Notes under the pieces: generated by a model
The model's input: only the letters and a program-made list of their open reading frames with translations
What the model was told of the DNA's origin: nothing
The model's database searches: none
Program-made: the position numbers and the translations under genes
DNA from: Aquimarina sp. RZ0
GTDB lineage: Bacteria; Bacteroidota; Bacteroidia; Flavobacteriales; Flavobacteriaceae
Reading direction: 5' to 3'
Assembly: GCF_008370685.1 (NCBI RefSeq)
Contig: NZ_VTZU01000058.1
Coordinates: forward strand, 1-44,507
Length of the DNA stretch: 44,507 nt
Part shown: piece by piece, positions 9,101-17,341 of the stretch
Layout: each line of letters opens with the position of its first letter
Numbering within the stretch: the stretch's first letter is position 1

Positions 9101-11851
9101 ACGATCATAGTTTGTTTGAATTCTTTTATTAGCATCAAAAGCTTTCAATAGTGGATGATTTCTCTTTCCAAAGAAATATGAAAACTTACCTAAATATGTA
9201 TTAGAAGGTATTGGTAATAAATTCGTTGCCAGTATATCTTTCCACTTATTAATATTTTCTGTTGTAAAATGAGTTAACAAAAGAGGAATGAAAACACATT
9301 CTTCTACATGAGAAACTTCTTGATAAATGGCATAGTGCCTAAGAACTTCAAAATACATCATTGTTAAAGAATGACAATGGTTATGATTCGCTATAGTTTC
9401 TGCTGTAACGCCATAATTTTGGTCTTGAGTAACTGTGGTGACAACAGAGGCATTTAGCGCTCTATAACTTTCTGCATTTTGCATTAAAGATTGTCTTAAT
9501 TTTTCTCCAAAGAACTGAGAGATATTTCTAGAGCTATTTTGAGATGCTGAAGAATTAGAATTCGAAAATCCACCAGCTACTCCCAATGAAGCACCAATGC
9601 CTCCATAAGAACCTGCAGCACCTATACCTGCTGACATCCCAGAGGTATGTGCTTTACTTTGTCCACTTAAAGATTCATTAATCCCGCCACTAAGTTGGTC
9701 TGTTATGAATCTATCGCTAATTAACCCTGCAGTAAGACTTTCTCCTTGTGATAGAGATTGTGATTCTGCACCTTGTAATGCATGCGAGGATTCAAAAACT
9801 ACAATTTGCTTTTTCTGACCCGGTGCTAATGGAAGTGAATACACCAAATCCCCTAATGAATATCCATCTGCTTTAAATACAGATTTAAAATGCAATATAT
9901 GGCCAGTAGCTACAGTCACAGCTTGATAAAAGGATAAATCAGAGTCTTGATTTGGATAATTAGAAGCTTTTGTTACTAATGGAGAATCTTGCCAACTTAC
10001 AGGATTGTTCAAACCTATTTCTTCTCTTTTATAAGTTTCTTCTTCATTTCCGGGAGTTAAATTGTAACATATGGTTCCATCTTCTACTTCAATCTTTTTA
10101 AGAGTGTAATTTGACACTTCAGGATCTGTAATCCTTACTATTGCGTTATAGCTATACTCACGAAGTGTTCTGTTTGGTGTAGATAAATTAAGGCAAGTGC
10201 CTCCAATATCTTGTGAATATTCATCAGACTCAATTAAATCTGCTTGATCAGGAAGTCGCTTTGCTTTTTTGGTTTCATTGCATCCACAATCGTCTTCTTT
10301 TTCCTTATCTAGATCAATTACACTTTCCTCATCTAAAAGTAAAAAAATAAAATCATCAGAAATTGTTTCGTTATTATTATCCGGATATATCTTTATTTCT
10401 GCCGGCCTATTAGGCATTAATGATACAAAAATTTGAGCTTCTGTATAATTACCATAAGGATAAGGCATAAAGAAATTCCCCGATTTATCTGTAGTTGTTC
10501 CTGCTACAATTTGTGCTTCACTATCTATTTCTTTTTTTGCCTTAATGGTTATTGTAAGGTCTTTCAATTTATGCTTATTATTATTCTGTAAAACTTTACC
10601 TCTAATTTTTTTTATACCTTTTTTAGAATTAATATTTGATCCTAAGTTGATATTACCTGGAGAATATTCTTCTATTTTTATAGAAAGCTTTTGTAATTTT
10701 TCATCATTTGGATTAAATCTTTCGTTCCACAAAATAGTACCGTCAAACCCCTTTAGTTTTACAGTAATAAAATTAGATAAGCTATTGGTAATAATCGGAG
10801 TACTGTTATCGAATGAAAAATCAATTTTATTATTGGAAATAGCATCATTATAGGAATTCCAATTGTACTTTAATATCAATGGAGTATTACTTATTCTAGG
10901 AGCTTCCAGAACTAAACTGTAAAAATCTAATTCTTCATTGGCTACTTCCTTATCTGTTAGAAATTCTAGGTTTCCTTTTACTGAAACTGTTTCTATTTTA
11001 GCAAGCGTGAGAGGGAAATCCAATAAGAAATTCTGATATTTATTTATATTCTCATATAGAAAAGCGATAACTGGGTTATTTGAATCTTCATTCACATTGA
11101 TCTTTAATATATTTTTTAAATAATCATTAAGTTGAACGAGATAAATATCAGGATTTACATGGTCCTGTTTTAGATCTACAACAATTTGTAACAAATCCAA
11201 AATTTGAGCTTCGGAAATTGAAGAAAGACGACTAAAATCATCAGTACGAATAGTTTTTGATTTAGTATATATGTCTAATTTGAAAAACTCAAAAACCTGT
11301 TTGTTTAAAATAAAAACATTCGGATTTCTTTCTTTTGCTAAATTTTGTAATGCTTCGATGTTGTATATCCTCCCTAATTGCGAGTTTTCATCATAAGGTC
11401 TATAAGAATTTTCGTAATCAGAAAGTTCTTGGTTAAAATTTCTCTCATCAAAATCTGAAGAAATTGAAGCTTTTTGATAAAAAATCCCCTCAAACATCTC
11501 AGATTTGATTAATTGTCCAAAACTATCCTTAATGTTTACCTTAAATTGAACTGAAAAATCATTGATATCAATCTGAGGGTTCAATAAATCGATAAAATGA
11601 TATCTAAAAAACCCATAAATATCTTCAAGTTTATTTCCAACGATCTCTGATAAAGGCAAATCAACAAAATATTCTTTATCAGTTATTTGATGTGATGCCT
11701 TAAATTTTTTAATACCATTTGTAAACCTTCGAAGAGTTCCATGATCGTTAACAAATGAAAATCGAGGAAATTCTACTTCAATAATTAAGTTTTGAATCTC
11801 TGAAGAATTTTCTAAGTTTTCAGTATTAAAGGTATATTGTAAAGAAGCCAT
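6188..11851 (-). CDS. 1,887-residue multidomain protein with C-terminal TIM-barrel glycosidase-like domain
   Basis: No family name can be given for the whole protein. Visible parts: a beta-rich N-terminal region (1-400); a carboxypeptidase-regulatory-like Ig domain (about 414-505, IRGKVLQ...GTTTDKSGNFFMPYPYG); a Cys cluster DDCGCNE near 521-526; and the segment LVYSLPLAPGQKKQIVVFE (about 669-687). Next come a Ser/Gly-rich low-complexity stretch (about 698-775) and a NHNHCHSLTMMYFEVLRHY motif (about 822-840). An Ala/Gln-rich coiled region spans about 1440-1560. Residues 1614-1887 look like a TIM barrel with LLDAEKNW (D1727, E1729 as candidate acids), LMPQAYS (about 1781-1787) and AYWTL, recalling GH25- or GH18-like folds. 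There is no signal peptide or membrane helix, so it is made in the cytoplasm and any export is not by Sec. It is the last gene of the island and has its own promoter with putative activator sites. A secreted or lysis-released cell-wall enzyme or toxin is possible, but this is inference. Confidence 0.6.
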   Translation of the reverse strand: MASLQYTFNTENLENSSEIQNLIIEVEFPRFSFVNDHGTLRRFTNGIKKFKASHQITDKEYFVDLPLSEIVGNKLEDIYGFFRYHFIDLLNPQIDINDFSVQFKVNIKDSFGQLIKSEMFEGIFYQKASISSDFDERNFNQELSDYENSYRPYDENSQLGRIYNIEALQNLAKERNPNVFILNKQVFEFFKLDIYTKSKTIRTDDFSRLSSISEAQILDLLQIVVDLKQDHVNPDIYLVQLNDYLKNILKINVNEDSNNPVIAFLYENINKYQNFLLDFPLTLAKIETVSVKGNLEFLTDKEVANEELDFYSLVLEAPRISNTPLILKYNWNSYNDAISNNKIDFSFDNSTPIITNSLSNFITVKLKGFDGTILWNERFNPNDEKLQKLSIKIEEYSPGNINLGSNINSKKGIKKIRGKVLQNNNKHKLKDLTITIKAKKEIDSEAQIVAGTTTDKSGNFFMPYPYGNYTEAQIFVSLMPNRPAEIKIYPDNNNETISDDFIFLLLDEESVIDLDKEKEDDCGCNETKKAKRLPDQADLIESDEYSQDIGGTCLNLSTPNRTLREYSYNAIVRITDPEVSNYTLKKIEVEDGTICYNLTPGNEEETYKREEIGLNNPVSWQDSPLVTKASNYPNQDSDLSFYQAVTVATGHILHFKSVFKADGYSLGDLVYSLPLAPGQKKQIVVFESSHALQGAESQSLSQGESLTAGLISDRFITDQLSGGINESLSGQSKAHTSGMSAGIGAAGSYGGIGASLGVAGGFSNSNSSASQNSSRNISQFFGEKLRQSLMQNAESYRALNASVVTTVTQDQNYGVTAETIANHNHCHSLTMMYFEVLRHYAIYQEVSHVEECVFIPLLLTHFTTENINKWKDILATNLLPIPSNTYLGKFSYFFGKRNHPLLKAFDANKRIQTNYDRVDFPKEGETYADGDVESIQGRFSMNVNMPRPKTKYDRIKSLPIITKITKHSEFDALATAKAFASPWPWDWGPKFKEVETRTLEKAKMFDHFMTMDDNFQSVPAAQCIRVVNFHRPYNVENNGVNFSIQREEFFDGGHIDKLLWESYAKILDYTGEDAVYDMLDYYFKGRLIAEWDEIFYKDILPIVFSKIVDSISIHYGSVTTSEIKKTVTINGESKIVTDYKFKPEGAGLPLDFSTETKYTGGHKKINVNFRSTGPIGQTRKDLGGDEKYLSIISNNEDIYDLKNHIKLNLGRVSLHYSTAHFTGRIFNGYVNDDLLDGTNLYIPLTRRDKLNPRKEDEYLVNELIEHLNSNLEHYNKVLWKNLDPDRRYMLLDGFSIQTYTSSGHKGKMRSIASVVKNELINITGNSLVFPVADGYKVGQNVILETIGDNVTQEISLLDYYKPLTPIPPYRISVPTRGVFMEAVQGSCDSCEMVKENSSQDWDKFRTEETTSISPIVTPTPTINEYKPQYKDFAQPLVNIQNAPDAPAPAAGLSGINQLLGKSDVFKDITGLADNQSNAIETFKANTEAAQKYAEMASSLAKQQHNTKNAKGIQGDINKAKNEGVISDEDAKKLTRQHLQQQIDGGESIRNEAKFEREQSRPSLSEIASEAVSKGQSVEAERTDSDGVQESFKIQKLISSGNNDNQEVEISENALFTNIWSWTRARMPYKDDLRKEGIQRIKNTGITDVVFHLNSINSPNSFEFLDNKSQNQIIDGLRTTLDSFQNEGLYLNIHLMFFPRPFRGFIRDAVDQILPIVQEFRIKSVLLDAEKNWRKIGSQHQWCSNYLRDNFKNQLGDTKLGFTSDVKLTGRGALLARICDYLMPQAYSTSGTKHNDAHLRRPGEMQVGRYNSYSTLNIPIIFALAAWDLQKPRNIPNASDYDTMAYTINKILEIENYDPREIAYWTLPLVQHNSEIERFIKELKVAIV

Positions 11852-11900
11852 ACAGTATGAATTTAATAATTTATGTAAAAAAAACGGGGTGAGATATCTT

Positions 11901-11928
11901 CAAAATAAATCTTATAATGACAATCCAA
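11901..11928 (-). promoter_or_regulatory. Promoter of the giant island gene
   Basis: On the - strand a TTGG (-33 type, 11928-11925) is followed about 18 bp later by TTATTTTG (11908-11901), a close match to the Bacteroidota -7 consensus TAnnTTTG. Transcription would start about 45 bp ahead of the ATG at 11851. The upstream edge touches the direct-repeat operator at 11929-11966. Confidence 0.45.
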
Positions 11929-11966
11929 CTATCAGAAACACGACAGAATCTATCAGAACTACGACA
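11929..11966 (-). promoter_or_regulatory. Two 17-bp direct repeats, 21-bp period: candidate operator for the island regulator
   Basis: CTATCAGAAACACGACA (11929-11945) and CTATCAGAACTACGACA (11950-11966) match at 15 of 17 positions with a 21-bp period, two helical turns. AraC-type regulators commonly bind such direct repeats just upstream of -35/-33 boxes. The repeat block touches the -33 element of the giant gene and lies between that gene and the gene for an AraC-domain regulator. The binding assignment is inference from position and form. Confidence 0.55.
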
Positions 11967-12042
11967 AGTCAATGATAACTGTGCTTAACAAAGAAATCAG
12001 TAGGTGAATTATACAGAAAACAGTAAGAATCTAAGACAGATA

Positions 12043-14808
12043 TTAGTTTTTATATTGATAATCGGTAGGACTACATCCATACTTTTCTTTAAATCTCTCG
12101 GAAAAATAGGACGGACTATTAAAACCTACATCATATGCCACTTCCTGAATTCTGATATTCGAATCCTTTTTAAGAAGTTCTGCGCCTAATTCAAGTCTAT
12201 GAAATTCAATAAACTCCACGGGAGTTAAACCAGTAATTGCTTTTAATTTACGTTCTATGGTTCTTAAACTTGGATTAAGATACTTACTAAGTTCTTTTAC
12301 ATTAAATGAAGGGTCAGTAAGTTTTTCATTAAATACCGTTTCAATTTTATTCAAAAATTCCTGGTCTATCGGAGAAATATTTATGGGGTTTATTTTGAAA
12401 ATTGACTTTCCGCTATACTTTCTCTGCAACTTTTTCCTGGATTCCAGTATATTTTTGACTTTAGCTACTAAAATCTTTTTACTAAAAGGTTTATACATAT
12501 AATCATCTGCTCCGGTCTCAATACCAGTAAGTTCATTTTCTTCACCGACCTTGGCGGTTAAAAGTATTATGGGAATATGACTAGTAGATTCATTGTTTTT
12601 TAATTCCTTAGTCAGAGTGATACCATCCTTTATAGGCATCATAATATCCGAAATTATAATATCAGGAATATACTCTAAAGCTAACTCCACACCGTTCTGT
12701 CCATTATTTGCTATTACTACATTAAAACTGTTTTCAAAAGCTTCTTTAAGAATTTTAGTAAGATCGATGTTATCTTCTACAATTAATAAAACTGGTGCAT
12801 CTTCAGAACTTGTTTTATTCGATTCAATAGGTAATGATGGATCCAAATGAATTTGTAAATTTTTATTTTCATTTAATTCAGCATTCAGTATTTCTTCCTT
12901 CAGATAAACATCATTAGATATTGGAATTTTTATACTAAAACAAGCCCATTTATTAAGTTCACTATCAGCTTCAATTAAGCCTTTATGTAATCCTACTAAC
13001 TCTTTAACCAAAGTTAAACCTATACCAGATCCTTCCATATTCTCATCCACTTGATAAAATCTATCAAATATTCTGTTCAATTGTTCCTTAGAAAGTCCGT
13101 TTCCGGTATTTTTTATTTCAAGATTTAACCAATTAGTGTAGCTATTTACTTTCAGAATAACCGAACCTCCATTCAGAGTGTACTTAAAAGCATTTGATAG
13201 AAGGTTAACTATAATTTTTTCTATTACATCAGGGTCAAAGCAGGCTTCAACATCTTCTCCTTCAGGAATTTTTATATCGTAAGAAATGTTCTTTTTGTTA
13301 CTCAAATGAATGAAAGAATTTGCTATAACATCTAGGAGATTATAAATATTACCATTCCTAACCTTAAGACTAAGGCTTCCTCCTTCTATCCTTGACAAAT
13401 CCAGTAATTGATCTACTAAACTCAATAAACGCTTATTATTTCTGTTGATCATTTCGAAATCAGAACGATCTTTTTCAGAAAGATTATTGTCTTCCAACTT
13501 TTCCTGGATAGGTACTGAAATCAAAGTCAATGGCGTTCTAAACTCATGAGATATACTTGAAAAGAATTTACTTTTAAATTCATTAATCTGTCTTAGTTTG
13601 TCGCTTTCTAAGGCTTTTTTGAAGTTTCTAAGATCCAAATATGATATTACACTCATAAAAAGGGTAGTTTCTATTACTACGAGAGGTACAAGGATGAAAA
13701 AATTGTCTAAAACAATACATAGTATATAGCCAATAAGTAACATGATACTCCCTATAAAAATAATGGCAGTATATGTAAGTTTTCTCTTTACAAACATATA
13801 CACTACAAACCCCAAACTTATCAATGATAGAATATACACAGAGGTCTTCATTATATCTTCGTGATAAGGATAAAATGGATTAGTAATAATTATTATATTA
13901 TAGATGACTATGAAGGTTATAAAAAGATAAATCGCAAAATTGTAAACCGGATTAAGCCTGGGATAATACTGTTTGATATCAATAAACTGTTTAGCAAAAA
14001 ACATATAACTCAAATTTGCCAGCATTTGGCAATTTTGGTTCAAATAGAAGTACAAATTTGGGTGTATTTCTGAATAAAAATTATAGAAAAACGGAGTCCT
14101 ATAACCGTAATTAAATATTAGAAAAAAGAGGTACAAAGCGTAAGACAAAAAATATACTTTTCGCATAATCAAATAGTGCAAAAACATAAAAACAAAAGAT
14201 ATCATTATCATCCCAATCAATAGAAAAAACTGAAAATCAAATGTTATATTATCAATCAATATCTTTCGAAGCTCTGAATTTTCATATAAAGGTTTTTCAT
14301 TATAGGTTATTACATTACCTTGTTCATTTATGGATTGTAGTCCATAAACAGTCATTGGTTTATTATGGGTATAAAAGGGCTTTGAAAAATTAATATCTTT
14401 TGCCTCTAATAGTATTTTTGAAGATTCTTGTAGCGAAACTATTTTTTGTGTCGGATAGGAAAGTCCTGTTATTAAATTTTTATACTCTCCATTTTTCCCA
14501 GGGACATATAGTGTGATTTTATCAGTTACAGCAAAGTTAAACTCAATATACTTTGGTGGTACATCAGTATTTAAGGTGAAAGAAAAGATATTCCAATACG
14601 AAGTGCCTATTTCAACATTTTTTATCTCCCTATTTGAAAATTCTTTTTTATCAACTTTTAAAATATCATCTATAGTGAGCTCTTCTTTCGAAATATGGTA
14701 ACGATTTTTGAAATTTTCAGGAACATTGACAGAGTCTAATACTATGTTCTGACTATTGCAAATTAAGGCAGAAAATAAAAGGAAATAAGTAGTTAGTACA
14801 TTGAACAC
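12043..14808 (-). CDS. Hybrid two-component regulator: 7TMR-DISM sensor, histidine kinase, receiver, AraC domain
   Basis: The 921-residue one-protein signalling chain starts with a signal-peptide-like hydrophobic segment. It continues with an extracytoplasmic 7TMR-DISMED2-like sensor domain (about 20-185), seven hydrophobic helices (about 190-395), and HisKA with SHEFRTP (H421). The HATPase domain shows NLLSNAFKY (about 535-543) and GSGIGL (593-598). The receiver begins VLLIVEDN, with phospho-acceptor D721 in ISDIMMP and the conserved Lys in YKPF (about 773). An AraC-type helix-turn-helix occupies about 820-921. It should sense a periplasmic ligand, possibly a carbohydrate, and act directly as a transcription factor. 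The start codon is GTG (14806-14808); an upstream ATG is out of frame and stopped. It lies 64 bp after the protease gene and 191 bp before the giant gene, whose upstream direct repeats are its likely target. Confidence 0.88.
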   Translation of the reverse strand: MFNVLTTYFLLFSALICNSQNIVLDSVNVPENFKNRYHISKEELTIDDILKVDKKEFSNREIKNVEIGTSYWNIFSFTLNTDVPPKYIEFNFAVTDKITLYVPGKNGEYKNLITGLSYPTQKIVSLQESSKILLEAKDINFSKPFYTHNKPMTVYGLQSINEQGNVITYNEKPLYENSELRKILIDNITFDFQFFLLIGMIMISFVFMFLHYLIMRKVYFLSYALYLFFLIFNYGYRTPFFYNFYSEIHPNLYFYLNQNCQMLANLSYMFFAKQFIDIKQYYPRLNPVYNFAIYLFITFIVIYNIIIITNPFYPYHEDIMKTSVYILSLISLGFVVYMFVKRKLTYTAIIFIGSIMLLIGYILCIVLDNFFILVPLVVIETTLFMSVISYLDLRNFKKALESDKLRQINEFKSKFFSSISHEFRTPLTLISVPIQEKLEDNNLSEKDRSDFEMINRNNKRLLSLVDQLLDLSRIEGGSLSLKVRNGNIYNLLDVIANSFIHLSNKKNISYDIKIPEGEDVEACFDPDVIEKIIVNLLSNAFKYTLNGGSVILKVNSYTNWLNLEIKNTGNGLSKEQLNRIFDRFYQVDENMEGSGIGLTLVKELVGLHKGLIEADSELNKWACFSIKIPISNDVYLKEEILNAELNENKNLQIHLDPSLPIESNKTSSEDAPVLLIVEDNIDLTKILKEAFENSFNVVIANNGQNGVELALEYIPDIIISDIMMPIKDGITLTKELKNNESTSHIPIILLTAKVGEENELTGIETGADDYMYKPFSKKILVAKVKNILESRKKLQRKYSGKSIFKINPINISPIDQEFLNKIETVFNEKLTDPSFNVKELSKYLNPSLRTIERKLKAITGLTPVEFIEFHRLELGAELLKKDSNIRIQEVAYDVGFNSPSYFSERFKEKYGCSPTDYQYKN

Positions 14809-14872
14809 TTCAAAACATTTTTTAGAGTAAATGATATAAAACTGAGTTCTACCTATAGATTAAAATAAATTG

Positions 14873-17338
14873 CTAGACCTCAATTGGCAACTCAATTTCA
14901 TTTTCGATTCTTATTGATTCATAAACATCAATGTTTTCATTCAAAACTTCTATAGATACAACTATAGCAAAAGGAACAGGCTCAAAATTTTTATCCCAAC
15001 TCTTATGTCCTCTAACTGAAAAGCTTAACTCTTCAGGAAGATCATAGGATTTTAGAATAGCCCAGTCTTTTTGAACCGTGCTATTATTTCTACTAAACCC
15101 TTCTACAGTACCCCAATCTTTATTTTCTCTAATTTTCCATGGAATAATATTTCTTTCTATACTTTCAGGAGTTTGTATTTCTTGATCTTCTATTTCTTTT
15201 ACAACTCTTTTTATAAAGTTCTCTTGAGATTCCCCTAAATAAGAGCTAGTCCAATCTAGCCAAGTGGCTAGATAAGACTTTGTTTTTTGCCTAGTTCTTC
15301 TAACTTTTGCGGTATATGATAATGTTACCTCAATCAATACATCATATTCATCAGCTTGACTTCTTAAACTTTCAGGTATCCTTAAAGAATAAATTTTGCC
15401 TTCTTCGGCAGCTATTGAATCTGTATTGTAAAAAGTAATTCTTTGTTCGCTGTTATTGGTAACCCTTTCAATTGAAGGCAGCCCATAGCCGAAGTGTTTT
15501 ATACTTCTATTTGTAGGGTTTAAAAAGAAATCATTAGGCAATCGTGATCCTTGCACTACAAGTGATTTAATAAGGTTAATATCTTCATCAGGGTATATTT
15601 TCCTTAATTGAGCAACAATATGACTTACTTTAGAAGTAGCAAAAGAAGTTCCTACAGTGTCTTTGCCAAAGGCATTGCCACCATGCAATGTGGATCGTAT
15701 TAATTCTGTAGAAGTAACCCCATTCTCATTGATAGCGTTAATTCCGTTTTTCGAACGGATAAGTCCTCCACCAAATTCCACTACATCTGGTTTGATATGC
15801 TCCCAAATACCAGAACCAATTCTTGAGAAGCCAGAAATATCATATTCACTTCCTAATGAATACCAATTTTCATCTTCAAATGAGGTATGATTAATAGAGC
15901 CAACGACTAACCCAAAACTACTTTGTGCTGGATTAGCTAACCCACAGAAGGGTTTATCTAAATAATCTGGATAAGAAACTCCATTATTTATGTAATTTCT
16001 GATATCAGGTTTTCCAATATTACCTGCGGATATTATAAATAAAATACGATTGTCATGGATTAGAGAGTCAATTGTTGCAGCCCATAATGACATATGCTTT
16101 TTACGAAAAGGAACTTTAGAATTTATAGAAAGATTAAAGATTGAGCAATCTTTGTTTTCTTCCACAATTTTAATCATTAATTCTGCAGGAAACTTGTTTA
16201 CAAGGGTATTATTTTGGTTTAAAATACGAAGGTTTCTTACGAAACAAGGAAGTTGATAATCCGCATCTATTTCTGATATACCATATGGATATAAAATTGC
16301 GCCTGCGACTTTTGTTCCATGTCCACCTCCTAAAACTTTGTCCACAGTTGAAGGATCACCTTCTACATATGATTTAGAATTATCGTTTATTATTGCAGGA
16401 GCTAAATATTTGTGTCCCTCCATAATACCACTATCAATGACTCCTATTTCTGGCGAACCTACTTCAGGTGGCAAGATATTGAAATCTATATCCTCTCCTT
16501 CCTTAACATTACCATCAACCCCTCCAACTTCTTCTACTTCAGAAATATCAAAAACAAAAGGATAATTTTGAACTAAATCTTTAAGTCCTTTACCATTAAT
16601 TTCTACTTCACAACCAAAACTGTCAGAAAGATGAATAATACTACTTTTTAATTCACCATAATGATTTATAAAATTTTCAAAGCTTTCTTCACGATCAATT
16701 AGCAGTTCATCCCGTTCAATTAATCGATTTCTATACCTTTCAAGACGAGCTACCCCTCCTCGCTTTTCAGGGTCAGGTTCTTTTCCGATAGGTTTGTCAA
16801 ATGCAATACTTACTTCTAAAAGAAATATATCGTTGTCATCAATATTAGACCATTTGGATAGAAGTTCTTCCGATAATATATGTTCAGCTTTCCAATTAGA
16901 ATCATCCCCTTCAATAATTTCCCAAAACTCAGCAATTTTGCCGGTACCATGTTTGGATTCAATGAAACCATTAATCTTTTCTTCTAAAGATTGTAATTTA
17001 TCAAGAGATGCCCCAATAATAAAACCATTTTCTTCCTCAGAAATAATTTCAATACCAAATTGTTTTAGATCAAAGTCGCTTGTTAATATATCGGGATTTA
17101 TCTGTAAAAAAATAGGAACTACCTCAGAATCTATTGGAGCTAAACCTTGCTCTTTTCTTTCTGAAAGCATTGTATTCCAGTCTTTTTTAATATTGCCAGT
17201 CTTGTTGAAAAGAAAGTTACTATGCCCTTGTCTATTGTCTTTATTTTTGGCAGTTCTTTCACTAGTTTCTCCACCTCCATACAATCGAGGTTTTCCTATA
17301 ACTTTTTGAACAAATTTTAAATGTGGAAATTTTTCCAT
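14873..17338 (-). CDS. Subtilisin-like serine protease (S8), IetS-type partner of the AAA+ ATPase
   Basis: This 821-residue protein has an intact S8 catalytic set: D302 (GVIDSGIMEG), H340 (GGHGTKVAG), oxyanion N440 (ISAGN) and S565 (GTSFATSK). About 290 residues precede the protease domain and carry no signal peptide. Roughly 200 residues follow it, rich in beta strands. It therefore acts in the cytosol, unlike secreted subtilases. The gene starts 3 bp after the stop of the AAA+ ATPase gene. An AAA ATPase next to a large intracellular S8 protease is the composition of the IetAS system, reported as an antiphage pair and earlier as a plasmid maintenance locus. The specific name is by analogy; the fold and catalytic residues are seen directly. 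Confidence 0.85.
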   Translation of the reverse strand: MEKFPHLKFVQKVIGKPRLYGGGETSERTAKNKDNRQGHSNFLFNKTGNIKKDWNTMLSERKEQGLAPIDSEVVPIFLQINPDILTSDFDLKQFGIEIISEEENGFIIGASLDKLQSLEEKINGFIESKHGTGKIAEFWEIIEGDDSNWKAEHILSEELLSKWSNIDDNDIFLLEVSIAFDKPIGKEPDPEKRGGVARLERYRNRLIERDELLIDREESFENFINHYGELKSSIIHLSDSFGCEVEINGKGLKDLVQNYPFVFDISEVEEVGGVDGNVKEGEDIDFNILPPEVGSPEIGVIDSGIMEGHKYLAPAIINDNSKSYVEGDPSTVDKVLGGGHGTKVAGAILYPYGISEIDADYQLPCFVRNLRILNQNNTLVNKFPAELMIKIVEENKDCSIFNLSINSKVPFRKKHMSLWAATIDSLIHDNRILFIISAGNIGKPDIRNYINNGVSYPDYLDKPFCGLANPAQSSFGLVVGSINHTSFEDENWYSLGSEYDISGFSRIGSGIWEHIKPDVVEFGGGLIRSKNGINAINENGVTSTELIRSTLHGGNAFGKDTVGTSFATSKVSHIVAQLRKIYPDEDINLIKSLVVQGSRLPNDFFLNPTNRSIKHFGYGLPSIERVTNNSEQRITFYNTDSIAAEEGKIYSLRIPESLRSQADEYDVLIEVTLSYTAKVRRTRQKTKSYLATWLDWTSSYLGESQENFIKRVVKEIEDQEIQTPESIERNIIPWKIRENKDWGTVEGFSRNNSTVQKDWAILKSYDLPEELSFSVRGHKSWDKNFEPVPFAIVVSIEVLNENIDVYESIRIENEIELPIEV

Positions 17339-17341
17339 GTA

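Noticed and set aside
6188..11851. Identification of the giant protein as a contractile-injection or Tc toxin component
   Set aside because: No tail-sheath, spike, RHS or toxin-complex motif is visible and no such genes are nearby.
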